Positions 50,861 through 59,718 of a DNA stretch of 64,000 nucleotides are shown here, one piece after another (positions within the stretch are counted from its first letter, which is position 1; each line of letters opens with the position of its first letter). Position numbers and translations under genes: made by a program. Below the pieces are notes generated by a model. That model was given only the letters and a program-made list of their open reading frames with translations. It was not told where the DNA came from and made no database searches. Source of the DNA: Nonomuraea muscovyensis. Lineage in GTDB: Bacteria; Actinomycetota; Actinomycetes; Streptosporangiales; Streptosporangiaceae. The DNA is taken from positions 372,001 through 436,000 of the forward strand of contig NZ_JACHJB010000003.1 in NCBI RefSeq assembly GCF_014207745.1, in the 5' to 3' direction.

Positions 50861-51852
50861 TCCTCGTCGTCGGCCTCGGCTGGCTCGCCGCGGACGTGGG
50901 GCACATCTCCGGGCTGGAGTACTCCGGCACCTACCTGCTGCTCAGCAGCCTGCTACTGGCGGTGGGGCTGTACGGCAGCACGCACGGCATCGACCGGTCC
51001 GAGGCCCGGCAGCACACCCGGCTGATCCTGCTCGCGGTGACCGTCGGGGTGCTGCTGAAGGCGACGTTCATCGCGGGCGTGGTCTACCACGTCTCCGGAG
51101 ATCCCCGCGCGGTGATCCTGGCGGTCACCATGGCGCAGATCGACCCGCTCTCCGTGGCCTCGGTCATGGCCGACGGCCGGCTGTCGGACCGCGCCAGGAC
51201 GATCCTCGGCGCATGGTCGTCCTTCGACGACCCGGTGACGGTCCTGCTGGCCTTCTACGCCGTGTCATTCGTCAGGCCCCCCGAGGGTGGCCTGACGGTG
51301 GGCTACCTGGCGGATCTGGGACTGAACGCGCTCTTCGCGGCCGTCGCCTACGGAGTGTGGCGAGTGATCAGCAAGGCGCCGCCGCTGCTCAGCTACCTCG
51401 CCGCGGGTGTGGCGGTGGTCTCCGCGGCGTGGAGCTCTCTCATGCTCGGCCTGGCCACGGCCGGACTGTACCTGCGGATGCCCGACCCGCGGTGGCTCGC
51501 GCGGGTGGTGACGGGGGCGTTCGTCGTGTCGGCGTTCATGATGGGACTCCTGCTGGTCGACGGCACGAATTTGATGATGGGTGTGCTCCTCGGGTTGACC
51601 GCGTTCGCCGCCCAGATGCTCGCCGCGCTGGTGCTCACCCACGGGCTGCCGGTGGCGGATCGTATCCACCTGGGGCTGGCCCAGCAGAACGGGATCACCG
51701 CTGTGATCCTCGCTCTGAGCTTCGAACGGGACTTCCCCGGGTTCGTGGCGGTGATCGCCCCTGCGATCCTCACGGTGAACCTCGTCCATGTCCTGGCCAA
51801 CCGGATCTGCGATGTCTGGGGGCCCACAAGCCCGCTGACGTCGCCCGGATGA
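50839..51852 (+). CDS. Cation/proton antiporter-like membrane protein
   Basis: 337 residues, GTG start, 10 or so transmembrane helices. VTMAQIDPLSVASVMADGRL has the D-P-h-x-V motif of NhaP/CPA1 exchangers (there usually A-T-D-P). VTVGVLLKATFIAGVVYHVS and GLAQQNGITAVILALSFERD follow. It is shorter than usual CPA1 transporters (400-550) and lacks a C-terminal cytoplasmic domain. That part may be supplied by the overlapping upstream protein. Confidence 0.7.
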   Translation: MVRIGFLILVVGLGWLAADVGHISGLEYSGTYLLLSSLLLAVGLYGSTHGIDRSEARQHTRLILLAVTVGVLLKATFIAGVVYHVSGDPRAVILAVTMAQIDPLSVASVMADGRLSDRARTILGAWSSFDDPVTVLLAFYAVSFVRPPEGGLTVGYLADLGLNALFAAVAYGVWRVISKAPPLLSYLAAGVAVVSAAWSSLMLGLATAGLYLRMPDPRWLARVVTGAFVVSAFMMGLLLVDGTNLMMGVLLGLTAFAAQMLAALVLTHGLPVADRIHLGLAQQNGITAVILALSFERDFPGFVAVIAPAILTVNLVHVLANRICDVWGPTSPLTSPG

Positions 51853-51910
51853 TGTGCGGGCACCGGACCGCTCCTGGCGGCATGACCCGCACGCACCGCG
51901 CCAGTTGGGT

Positions 51911-53308
51911 CTACGGCGGGTCGGGCAGGGCGAGGCACAAGGTCTCCAGAGCGGCTGCGATCGCGTGCCCGGGGGGTGTGCCGTATCCGATGACCAGACC
52001 GTCGCGTGGCGGCATCGCGCTGTCGGGGTGCAGATGAGAGCTCAAGCCGTCCAGACTGAGGCCGAGGCGGCGTGCGGCGCGGAGGGTGGCCTGCTCGGTG
52101 CCGGCAGGAAGCTCGAGAACGGCGTGCAGGCCCGCGGCGATGCCGCTGACCGTGATATGTGGGGCGCGGTCGGCGAGCACGGCTGTGAGCAGGTCACGGC
52201 GGCGCCGGTAGGTTCCGCGCATCCGGCGTAGCTGGCGGTCGTAGGCGCCGCCGACGATGAAGTCGGCGAGCGTCAGCTGGTCCATCACACCCGACCACAG
52301 CTCGCGCGGGCCCTTGGCGGCGACGATGTCATCCACCAGCCGGCCGGGTAGTGCCATCCAGCCGAGCCGGAGCGCGGGCGACAGGCTCTTGCTCGTCGAT
52401 CCGAAGTAGATGACGCGGTCGGGATCGAGGCCCTGGACGGCGCCGACCGGTTCGCGGTCGTAGCGGAACTCCCCGTCGTAGTCGTCTTCGAGCAGCAGGC
52501 CGCCGGTGGCGCGTGCCCAGTCGATGACCGCGGCCCGACGCTGTGGGTGCAGTGCGCCGCCGGTGGGGTACTGGTGTGCAGGCGTCAGCAGGACGGCTTG
52601 CGCACCGGTGGCCGGAAGCTCCTCGGTCCGTGCGCCGTGGGCGTCCACGGTGAGCGGCACGGTCGTCAGTCCCGCCTCGGTGAGGATGGAGCGGTGGAAG
52701 CCGAGTCCGTACGACTCGACTGCGACGGGACCGCGCAGCACGTGGCAGGCCAGTCGTAGCCCGTGTGCGAAGCCCGAGCAGATCACGATGCGGTCCGCTT
52801 CGGTCCGCACGCCTCTGGTACGCGCCAGGTACTCCGCCAGCGCCTGGCGTAGTTCCGGCCGACCGCGCGGGTCGCCGACCCCGAAGGCGTCGTTGGGCGC
52901 GGTGGCCAGCGCGCGCCGGGCCGAGGCGATCCAGGACGAGCGCGGGAAGGCGGCGGCATCAGGGGAACTGGGCATCAGGTCGTACGTGATCCGGCGGCGG
53001 GGCGGCCGCTCGGGGGAGTGCCGGCGGTCGGGTTCCAGGAGCGCGGCGCGGTGCGCGACGTGGGTGCCGGAACCCTGACGGGCCGTCAGCCAGCCTTCCT
53101 CGACGAGTTCGGAGTACGCGGCGGCGACGGTGTTGCGGGCGATGCCGAGGTCGAGGGCGAGGGCGCGGTAGGGCGGAAGCCGGGTACCGGGCGTCAGGCG
53201 TCCCGAGTGGATCGCCTCGCGCAGGGCCCGCATCAGCCGTGCTCGCGCGCCGCCGTCGCCGGTGAGCTCCAGGTGGAGGTCGCTGCCGCTTTCCGAGCCG
53301 GGGCTCAT
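51911..53308 (-). CDS. MocR/PdxR-type regulator (GntR HTH fused to aminotransferase domain)
   Basis: 465 residues from ATG 53308. N-terminal winged helix: ARLMRALREAIHSGRLTPGT, then LPPYRALALDLGIARNTVAA and ELVEEGWLTARQGSGTHV. Then an aspartate-aminotransferase fold I domain with ESYGLGFHRSILTEAGLTTV, YDGEFRYDREPV and the PLP lysine in GSTSKSLSPALRLGW. MocR proteins bind PLP and regulate vitamin B6 or adjacent divergent genes. The AhpD-like gene starts 103 bases away on the other strand and is the likely target. Confidence 0.9.
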   Translation of the reverse strand: MSPGSESGSDLHLELTGDGGARARLMRALREAIHSGRLTPGTRLPPYRALALDLGIARNTVAAAYSELVEEGWLTARQGSGTHVAHRAALLEPDRRHSPERPPRRRITYDLMPSSPDAAAFPRSSWIASARRALATAPNDAFGVGDPRGRPELRQALAEYLARTRGVRTEADRIVICSGFAHGLRLACHVLRGPVAVESYGLGFHRSILTEAGLTTVPLTVDAHGARTEELPATGAQAVLLTPAHQYPTGGALHPQRRAAVIDWARATGGLLLEDDYDGEFRYDREPVGAVQGLDPDRVIYFGSTSKSLSPALRLGWMALPGRLVDDIVAAKGPRELWSGVMDQLTLADFIVGGAYDRQLRRMRGTYRRRRDLLTAVLADRAPHITVSGIAAGLHAVLELPAGTEQATLRAARRLGLSLDGLSSHLHPDSAMPPRDGLVIGYGTPPGHAIAAALETLCLALPDPP

Positions 53309-53411
53309 CGCCCCGCCCTGCGCCGGCTCGGGCGGTCGGTGTGCGGAGGATTGACCCACGAATCGTCCATGAGAATGCACCATACTCTGGGTCATTTGCG
53401 GTCTTAGGTTC

Positions 53412-53870
53412 ATGAGCATGACGAACGTCGCCATTGCCCCGCGCATGAACTTTTCGGCTGTCGCTCCCAAGGTCTTCAAGGCCGTACTGGCCCTGGACGC
53501 CGCGGCCCGTGAAGGTTTGGACCCGGTTCTGCTCGAACTGGTGCAGATCCGGGCCTCCCAGATCAACCGGTGTGCGTACTGCATCGACTATCACACCGGC
53601 GATGCCCGCCGGTCAGGTGAGACGGAAACGCGCATCTACCAGCTGAGCGCATGGCACGAGTCCAGCCTCTTCACCGCCAGGGAGCGCGCGGCCCTCGCCC
53701 TGACCGAGGCGATGACCCTGCTTCCTCAGGGGGTCTCGGACGTGGTGTACGACGAGGCGGCGCGGCACTTCGACGACCGGGAACTCGCCCAGCTCATCGC
53801 GCTGATCCTCACGGTCAACGCCTGGAACCGCATGAACGTGACCACGCGCAAGACCCCCGGAACCGAGTAA
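53412..53870 (+). CDS. Carboxymuconolactone decarboxylase/AhpD-family protein
   Basis: 152 residues. The redox motif CAYCIDYHTGDARRSGE (CxxC-x3-H) is the AhpD-like peroxidase-reducing centre, followed by RIYQLSAWHESSLFTARERA and LIALILTVNAWNRMNVTTR. Thought to reduce alkylhydroperoxides or serve as an adaptor. It is divergent from the MocR regulator and 92 bases upstream of the MFS gene. The order suggests a MocR-controlled AhpD-MFS unit. Confidence 0.9.
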   Translation: MSMTNVAIAPRMNFSAVAPKVFKAVLALDAAAREGLDPVLLELVQIRASQINRCAYCIDYHTGDARRSGETETRIYQLSAWHESSLFTARERAALALTEAMTLLPQGVSDVVYDEAARHFDDRELAQLIALILTVNAWNRMNVTTRKTPGTE

Positions 53871-53962
53871 CCGGACCTCCGCCTCCGTTCTCCCCGACTC
53901 CGGGCGGTGGCCGTGTCCCGCGGACACCGCCCTTCGCATGACTTCTCGGAAAGGCCGACACC

Positions 53963-55180
53963 GTGACATCCGTCGACGCCTCGGCACCGCACGCGCCACA
54001 GAACATGAGCCGATCACCGGTCCGGGGCTGGCTCGCGGTCCTCGCCGTGACCTTGGGAATCTTCGCCCTGATGACCTCCGAACTGCTGCCCGTCGGGCTG
54101 CTCACCCCGATCGGCGCCGGGCTGAACGTCTCCGAGGGCACCACCGCCCTCATGGTCACCGTGCCCGGACTGGTCGCCGCCGTCGCGGCGCCGCTGGTCA
54201 CCGTGGCCACCGGCAGGATCGACCGCCGGCTGGTGCTGGCCCTGCTGATCGGGATGGTGGGCGCGGCCAACCTCGCCTCCGCCCTCGCCACGAGCTTCGC
54301 CGTCGTCCTCCTCGCCCGCTTCCTGATCGGCATCAGCGTCGGCGGCTTCTGGTCGCTGGCCGGAGGTATCGCCCTGCGGCTGGTCCCGGAGCACCATGTC
54401 GCGCGCGCCACCGCCGTCATCTTCGGCGGCGTCGAGACCGCCTCCGTGCTGGGGGTGCCCGCGGGCACCCTGGTCGGCGACCTCATCGGCTGGCGCCTCG
54501 CGTTCGCGGCCGTGGGCGTTCTCGGCCTGATCTCGCTGGCCTGCATGGTCGTCGTGATGCCGAGGCTGGCGCCGCAGCGGGTGATGACGTTCGCGGACCT
54601 GCCGCAGGTGTTCCGGACGCACGCCGCCGTGCGCATCGGCATCGCCATGACCTTTCTGGTCATCACCGGGCACTTCACCGCCTACACCTTCGTCCGGCCG
54701 ATCCTCCAGGACGACGGCGTGGCCGAAGGGATGATCAGTGTGCTGCTGCTGACCTTCGGTGTCGCCGGCATCTGCGGCAACTTCATCGCCGGCGCGCTGA
54801 TCGCCAAGCGTCTCCGGCAGACCGTGTGCGGCATCTCCGCGCTCCTCACCGCGGCCATGGCCGCCCTCGCCGTGACCGATCACGGCAGCTTCTCGGCGGT
54901 CGTGATCCTCATCGTCTGGGGCTTGGGCTACGGAGCCGTCCCGGTCACCTTCCAGACCTGGATCCTGAACGCCGCACCGACGGCCACCGAGGCCGCGTCC
55001 TCCCTGTACGTGTCGATGTTCAACCTGTCCATCGCCCTGGGCGCCCTCGTCGGCGGCCTGGCGGTCGACGCCGTCTCAACGGCGAGCGTGCTGTGGATCG
55101 GCGGCGGACTCGCGATCCTCGTGCTCCCGGTCATCGGCGTCACACGTCGCCGGACGGTGCGGCCACGTGGACCGCTCTGA
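53963..55180 (+). CDS. MFS exporter (DHA1-type)
   Basis: 405 residues, twelve transmembrane helices. GTG start with AAAGG upstream. Motif A VTVATGRIDRRLVLALLIGM and motif C-like GVPAGTLVGDLIGWRLAFAA (antiporter signature), then LALRLVPEHHVARATAVIFG. It resembles YdhP/AraJ-type sugar or drug efflux proteins. Substrate unknown. Confidence 0.9.
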   Translation: MTSVDASAPHAPQNMSRSPVRGWLAVLAVTLGIFALMTSELLPVGLLTPIGAGLNVSEGTTALMVTVPGLVAAVAAPLVTVATGRIDRRLVLALLIGMVGAANLASALATSFAVVLLARFLIGISVGGFWSLAGGIALRLVPEHHVARATAVIFGGVETASVLGVPAGTLVGDLIGWRLAFAAVGVLGLISLACMVVVMPRLAPQRVMTFADLPQVFRTHAAVRIGIAMTFLVITGHFTAYTFVRPILQDDGVAEGMISVLLLTFGVAGICGNFIAGALIAKRLRQTVCGISALLTAAMAALAVTDHGSFSAVVILIVWGLGYGAVPVTFQTWILNAAPTATEAASSLYVSMFNLSIALGALVGGLAVDAVSTASVLWIGGGLAILVLPVIGVTRRRTVRPRGPL

Positions 55181-55327
55181 GCCGGCCCGGCCGCCGGCGG
55201 AGTATGAGGCTCTCGATGGAACATCCGAACGCGGTGATCCACCACGTGCGCGCGCCGGAGGGCCCGTCGCCATGGCACGTGGAGACCTCACCGACGAGCA
55301 TGGTCGTCGATGCGCGATCATGGGGTG

Positions 55328-55678
55328 ATGCGTGCGCGAGTGGAAGGGTTCCGCTGGGTCGATCTTCGAGATGGGCGAGGGGTGGATGATCCGGCCGATG
55401 CCTGCGAGCTCCTGGAGATGTATGTCGGTCCGCAGGGCGAGGCGGGTGGTGAGCTGTTCCAGCTCACCGTCTGCACGCCGTCGGCCCTCGCGGAGCAACT
55501 CCGGCACCATCCCTTCCTCATCGGCCGGCACTGGCTTTTCGTCGCCGAGCTCCAGCCCGACAGGGTGACCGAGTGGGTGAGCGATCGGATCGCCGCGCTG
55601 GAGGCTCCGAGCTGGAGGGAACTGGCGGAGAAGATCGGCCGCATCGGTTATGGGGAGTTCGAGGACTACACCGACTGA
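55328..55678 (+). CDS. Imm8-like immunity protein
   Basis: 116 residues from ATG 55328 (GGGGTG upstream). ELLEMYVGPQGEAGGELFQL, then TVCTPSALAEQL, IGRHWLFVAELQPDRVTEWV and IGRIGYGEFEDYTD. This is the Imm8 pattern (YVGPxGxEGxDLFQLTVCTP…FEDY) of contact-dependent toxin immunity proteins. No toxin gene is adjacent, so it is an orphan. It overlaps the convergent oxidoreductase by 13 bases. Confidence 0.75.
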   Translation: MRARVEGFRWVDLRDGRGVDDPADACELLEMYVGPQGEAGGELFQLTVCTPSALAEQLRHHPFLIGRHWLFVAELQPDRVTEWVSDRIAALEAPSWRELAEKIGRIGYGEFEDYTD

Positions 55679-56430
55679 GCCTCCTCGTCGTCGTTCGGGA
55701 TCCTGGCCTCGCCTGCCGGTTGGCGAACCGCGGTCTCGACGAGCTTGCCGACCTGCGCTGCGGGAACGACGATGCCGGGGGTCCGGAGAGTCCAGCGGAA
55801 GAAGGCCTCGACGCTCATGGCGGGCGTTTCGCCGAGATAGGGCCGGACGTACACCGGTGTGTTCGGTTCACTGCGCCAGCTTGCGGCAAGCGGGCCGATG
55901 TCCACCGCGTCATAACCGAGCACGTCCAACAGCCGGGTGGCCTCCGCCTTGGCCGCCACGTCGTCGCCGGCGATGGGCAGGGCGCTGCGGTCCGGCGCGC
56001 CCGCGGGCCGGGCCAGGCAGAACAGCTGGTGCGGGGTGATGTTGTTGAACGCCTTGACCACCCGGGAGCCCGGCAGGCGGCGCTGGGTCAAAGCGCTGGA
56101 GGTCAGTTCGCCCGCATCCAGTTCGGCCAGATGCCCGTCCCGCTCGGGATAGTAGTTCGCCGTGTCCAGCACCGTCTTGCCGGCCAGAGCTTCGGCGGGG
56201 AGCTGTTCGTGGGCCTTCAGCGGGATGGCCGCCACCACCAGGTCTCCGGCGCGTGCTGCTTCCTCCGGTGTGGCCGCCCGGGCACGCGCACCCAGGTCAG
56301 CGACAAGATCAGCGAGTGTCTCAGGGCCGCGCGAATTGCTGAGGACGACCTCGAGACCTGCGGCGACGGCCAGGCGGGCAACGGAAGAACCGATCATTCC
56401 GCTGCCGATGAGTCCGAGCGTTCGGGACAC
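55666..56430 (-). CDS. F420/NADP oxidoreductase-like NAD(P)-binding protein
   Basis: 254 residues. N-terminal Rossmann motif LGLIGSGMIGSSVARLA (GxGxxG), NSRGPE phosphate-binding turn (NADP), then ADLGARARAATPEEAARAGD and LDTANYYPERDGHLAELDAG. Central KAFNNITPHQLF corresponds to the F420-binding part. It is close to F420H2:NADP oxidoreductases but the F420 dependence is not certain. It is divergent from the MmyB-like regulator (190 bases), which likely controls it. Confidence 0.85.
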   Translation of the reverse strand: MSRTLGLIGSGMIGSSVARLAVAAGLEVVLSNSRGPETLADLVADLGARARAATPEEAARAGDLVVAAIPLKAHEQLPAEALAGKTVLDTANYYPERDGHLAELDAGELTSSALTQRRLPGSRVVKAFNNITPHQLFCLARPAGAPDRSALPIAGDDVAAKAEATRLLDVLGYDAVDIGPLAASWRSEPNTPVYVRPYLGETPAMSVEAFFRWTLRTPGIVVPAAQVGKLVETAVRQPAGEARIPNDDEEAQSV

Positions 56431-56620
56431 GGCTTCGCTCCGTTCGTTCGTGTGGATGCCTCCATGAGAGCCGGCGGCGAGCGAGCGCGGCGGGGCCGCG
56501 TCGGTCGCGCGTGGTGGCCTCGCCTGACAGCTTGGAGCCGCCGCGACCGGCCGACCAGGCCCGCGTTCCGCGTACTCACGGCGTGATCACCCGCGGCGCG
56601 CCCGGACGTAGGGTTGTCGC

Positions 56621-57451
56621 GTGGACGACCGGACCGAGCTGAGCGAGTTCCTCAAGTCACGCCGTGCCCGCCTGCGCCCGGAGCATGTCGGGCTGCGCGA
56701 CTACGGCCGGACGCGCCGGGTCACGGGCCTGAGGCGCGAGGAACTGGCCCGGCTGGCGGGTGTGAGCATCGCCCACTACACGCGTCTGGAACAGGGCAGG
56801 GGCGACGGTGTCTCGGACGAGGTCCTGGACGCCGTCGGCGCGGCGCTGCGCCTGGACGCGGACGAACTGGCCTACCTGCGCCGGATGGCACGGCGTCCCC
56901 GGCGGTGTGCGGGGGTCGCGGCCCCGTCGGACGTGCCGCCGAGCGTGCGCCACCTGCTGGAGTCGTTCGTGATGACGCCGGCGCTGGTGGTCGGCCGGCA
57001 CACCCAGATCGTCGGCTGGAACCAGCTCGCCGTGGCGGTGTTCGGCGACTTCCCCGCGCTGCCGGACAGCCGCCGCACGCTCTCGCACCTGCTGTTCGCC
57101 GAACCCTACCTGCGCGAGCTGCACCGAACCGGCTGGGAGCGGGCGGCGCGCGAGCACGTGGCGCATCTACGCGTTCTGCTCGGGCGGTATCGCGGGGACC
57201 CCGGACTCGCGGCGCACATCGACCACATGCGGGATCTGAGCGCCGACTTCGCGCGGATGTGGGCGGAGCACCCGGTCGCGCAGGTCCGGTCCCGGGCGTA
57301 CGTGCTGCACCACCCGGTCGTGGGCGAGCTGACCCTGCACGGCGAGCTCGTCGCGCTGCCCGACGAGCCGTCGTGCTGCGGGCTGGACCTGTTCGCCGCC
57401 GAGCCGGGCTCGGCATCCGAGCAGGCGCTGCGGAGACTCCGGAGCCCGTAG
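56621..57451 (+). CDS. XRE regulator with MmyB-like ligand domain
   Basis: 276 residues, GTG start. HTH LRREELARLAGVSIAHYTRL, then EQGRGDGVSDEVLDAVGAAL (residues 35-75). PAS-like MmyB ligand-binding domain: VMTPALVVGRHTQIVGWNQL, then AVAVFGDFPALPDSRRTLSH and LGRYRGDPGLAAHIDHMRDL. This family commonly represses a divergent NAD(P)-dependent oxidoreductase gene, exactly as arranged here. Confidence 0.9.
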   Translation: MDDRTELSEFLKSRRARLRPEHVGLRDYGRTRRVTGLRREELARLAGVSIAHYTRLEQGRGDGVSDEVLDAVGAALRLDADELAYLRRMARRPRRCAGVAAPSDVPPSVRHLLESFVMTPALVVGRHTQIVGWNQLAVAVFGDFPALPDSRRTLSHLLFAEPYLRELHRTGWERAAREHVAHLRVLLGRYRGDPGLAAHIDHMRDLSADFARMWAEHPVAQVRSRAYVLHHPVVGELTLHGELVALPDEPSCCGLDLFAAEPGSASEQALRRLRSP

Positions 57452-57529
57452 GAGAGCGCCGCGCAACCGGTCGACCGACGGTCTCATGACAGCCCCAGCA
57501 CGGGCGTCACGGAGCCGAAAGGTGACCGA

Positions 57530-57832
57530 ATGAGCAAGACCGACAAGACCCGGCCCTGGTGGGTGCGGATGGCCGACGCGCCGATGGCGACCTGCGTGCC
57601 CGTTCACGACCACCGGTTCGGGCTGTGCACACTGCCCGGCGACATCACCGCCGACAGCGCGTCCCTGAGCCGCCGCACGAGCGGCTGTCACTGGCGCGCC
57701 ACCGACTCCTACCTGTTCGGCGGCGGGTGCAGTGGTGGTGGCCGGGAGTGGCACCTCTTCCGACGCGAGGAGCGCCGCCGCAGCCGTCACCGGGCACGCC
57801 GCGACCTGCGCGCCTATCACGGCGAAGACTGA
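57530..57832 (+). CDS. Small hypothetical protein
   Basis: 100 residues with conserved-looking pattern MSKTDKTRPWWVRMAD, V-HDHRFGLCTLP, and an Arg-rich C-terminus (RREERRRSRHRARRDLRAYH). Members of this actinobacterial family keep KTRP.WV and HDHR motifs plus paired cysteines (here C63? and others in SGCHWR, GGGC). Function unknown; it may bind nucleic acid. Confidence 0.6.
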   Translation: MSKTDKTRPWWVRMADAPMATCVPVHDHRFGLCTLPGDITADSASLSRRTSGCHWRATDSYLFGGGCSGGGREWHLFRREERRRSRHRARRDLRAYHGED

Positions 57833-58173
57833 AGGACTGCGGCATCCGAGCCAGGTGACCTCATGGATCAGGAAGGTGTCGTTCCCCTCCCGGGCCAGGA
57901 TCCGCGGTCTGGTCGTGCCCGGGACCGGCACCGGCCCGGTCGGAAGTCGAGCACGTACGGTCGGCCGTGATGGGGTTCGCCCCCATCACGGTGGGGCGCC
58001 TGTTCTCCTATGTCAGGCTCATGTGCATTTCCTGCGGCGCCCGTCGCGCGTTACGGTCGGCGCGCCATCAAAGAGCCTCGGCCGCCTTGTCGGGCGCCGC
58101 CGTAGAGGAACCGCCGGCGCGGTTGAGATCGTGACCCTGCCCCTGCACACCAACGGGAAAGGGACCCCGACCC
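57833..58173. other. Intergenic region with terminator-like hairpin
   Basis: No gene. A perfect 11-bp stem CCGTGATGGGG / CCCCATCACGG with a 5-base loop lies at 57965-57991, a terminator for the 100-residue protein's transcript. The rest carries the promoter of the secreted protein gene. Confidence 0.6.
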
Positions 58174-58488
58174 ATGCGGACGACTCTGCTCACCGTGATC
58201 ACCACCGCCAGTCTCGGCGTCGCCACGAGCCTGCTCGCCCTCCCGGCCGCGGCGTCCACCTCGGCGATCCCCGCCGGGAACGCCCCGTCGTGCGTCACCG
58301 TCTGGCAGCGGACGGGCACCGTCACCAAGACCGGGTACGCCCGGAACGACTGCGGGTACACGATGAACCTGAAGATCGTCTGGGCGCACGGCGTGGACGG
58401 GTCCTGCCAGACCGCGCGGCCCGGTGCCACGATCAGTAGCAAGGTCCCGCGCGGCCCCAGGAACTTCGACGGCGCGAACCGCTGCTGA
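58174..58488 (+). CDS. Secreted small protein
   Basis: 104 residues. Signal peptide (1-27, ends LPAAASTS). The mature 75 residues contain four cysteines (APSCVTVW, ARNDCGYT, DGSCQTA, terminal C), two possible disulfides. WQRTGTVTKTGYARNDCGYT is followed by MNLKIVWAHGVDGSC. Similar small cysteine-stabilised exported proteins are known in Streptomyces (alpha-amylase-inhibitor-like layouts), but I cannot assign one. The ribosome site GGGAAAGGGA precedes the ATG. Confidence 0.7.
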   Translation: MRTTLLTVITTASLGVATSLLALPAAASTSAIPAGNAPSCVTVWQRTGTVTKTGYARNDCGYTMNLKIVWAHGVDGSCQTARPGATISSKVPRGPRNFDGANRC

Positions 58489-58508
58489 TCTGAAGGGTCG
58501 CCGGGCGG

Positions 58509-58982
58509 TCACAGCGGCTGCTCCAGCGCGTGCGTCATCGGGACGAAACCGGCAGCCTCGTAGAAGGCGCGCGCCTCGACGTTGAAGTCCCAGACCTCGG
58601 TGACGAAGCGGCGGCGGCCGGCCGCGCGACCCGCATCCCGTACGGCGTCCAGGAGCCCCGTCGCCACGCCACACCGCGTGGCCCGGGGATCCACGGCGAG
58701 CTGCCGCAGGCCGATGGCGCTGTCCCGGCGGAACAGCGTGGTCTCGTCCTTGTGCGCGATCACCGCGAGGGCGTAGCCGACCGCGTCCCCGTCGTCGAGC
58801 TCCGCCACGAACGCCACGGCGTCGTCGCGCCCCAGCCGGTCGGCGTATCCGGCCGCCAGGTCCTGGAGCGGCGGGTCCTGCCGGTAGAGGTCGGGGCGGT
58901 TCGCGACGTGCAGGGCGTGGACGTGACGATTCAGGTCCGCGATGAGGGGCGCGTCCTCGACGGTGGCGCGACGGATCTTCAT
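58509..58982 (-). CDS. GNAT-family acetyltransferase
   Basis: 157 residues. MKIRRATVEDAPLIADLNRH start, motif A LRQLAVDPRATRCGVATGLL, then DAVRDAGRAAGRRRFVTEVW and DFNVEARAFYEAAGFVPMTH. Typical N-acetyltransferase of unknown small-molecule substrate. Confidence 0.9.
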   Translation of the reverse strand: MKIRRATVEDAPLIADLNRHVHALHVANRPDLYRQDPPLQDLAAGYADRLGRDDAVAFVAELDDGDAVGYALAVIAHKDETTLFRRDSAIGLRQLAVDPRATRCGVATGLLDAVRDAGRAAGRRRFVTEVWDFNVEARAFYEAAGFVPMTHALEQPL

Positions 58983-59017
58983 GTGTGGACGTTAGTGCGA
59001 TCTTCCGCTGCGCGTGA

Positions 59018-59641
59018 TCAATTAATGGGGGCGAGGCAGAACGCGTCGGCCCGCTCGTCCTCCCAGTGGGCGACCGCGGTCTCCCCTGACGCGCACAGAG
59101 CGCCGCCGCCCTCCGGGGAGTCGAACGCGGCCCGGGTCATGTCCGCCATCTTCTTCGTGACCTTCCACCTGGCCGCGGTGTCCGCGCAGGGGACGACCGC
59201 GTGGCCGGTGTCGCCGTCGCCCTTGAGGCAGTCGCCGACGGACGCGGTCAGCTCCCCGTTCTGGAGGGCTTCGGCGGGCGTGGCGCCGATGGGGGTCAGG
59301 CAGTAGACCACCGCCCGGTCGCCGTCGCCGTCGCCGTCGCCGTCGGAGTATGCGGTGGTCGTCTCGCCCGCCGAGCAGATGTCTCCGCCGTCGGCCATGG
59401 CGGCGGAGAAGCCGCCCATGGTCATGTTGCCGAAGGCGCGGGTGATCCTCCAGGTGGCCGTCGGGTCCGTGCAGTTCACGACTTCGTTGACGCCGCCCTT
59501 CAGGCATTCGCCGGGGGCGCCCTGCGTGGCGGGGGCCTGGCGCGGCAGGTACACGGCGAGGACGGCGGTCACGGCGACCACGCCGGCCACGAGGAGCACC
59601 CAGGTGAGCGTGCGGACAGGGCGTCGGGGGGTGGTGGGCAC
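59018..59641 (-). CDS. Membrane-anchored protein with duplicated cysteine domain (LppU-like)
   Basis: 207 residues from GTG 59641 with GGAGGAG upstream. One N-terminal membrane helix (about 11-31, LTWVLLVAGVVAVTAVLAVY). Two tandem copies of a 75-residue domain follow: GECLKGGVNEVVNC...DICSAGET...VYCLTPI and GDCLKGDGDTGHAVVPC...ALCASGET...FCLAPI. Each has four cysteines. A DGDGDGDGD run lies in the first copy. This resembles the LppU/SCO3897 type of exported protein; the role is unknown. Confidence 0.7.
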   Translation of the reverse strand: MPTTPRRPVRTLTWVLLVAGVVAVTAVLAVYLPRQAPATQGAPGECLKGGVNEVVNCTDPTATWRITRAFGNMTMGGFSAAMADGGDICSAGETTTAYSDGDGDGDGDRAVVYCLTPIGATPAEALQNGELTASVGDCLKGDGDTGHAVVPCADTAARWKVTKKMADMTRAAFDSPEGGGALCASGETAVAHWEDERADAFCLAPIN

Positions 59642-59718
59642 GCTGCTGCTCCTCCGCTGAGGCCGATGGCATGATCGTAGACCGGACCCGCGGTCACCGC
59701 CATCGCCCCGAGGAGGTG

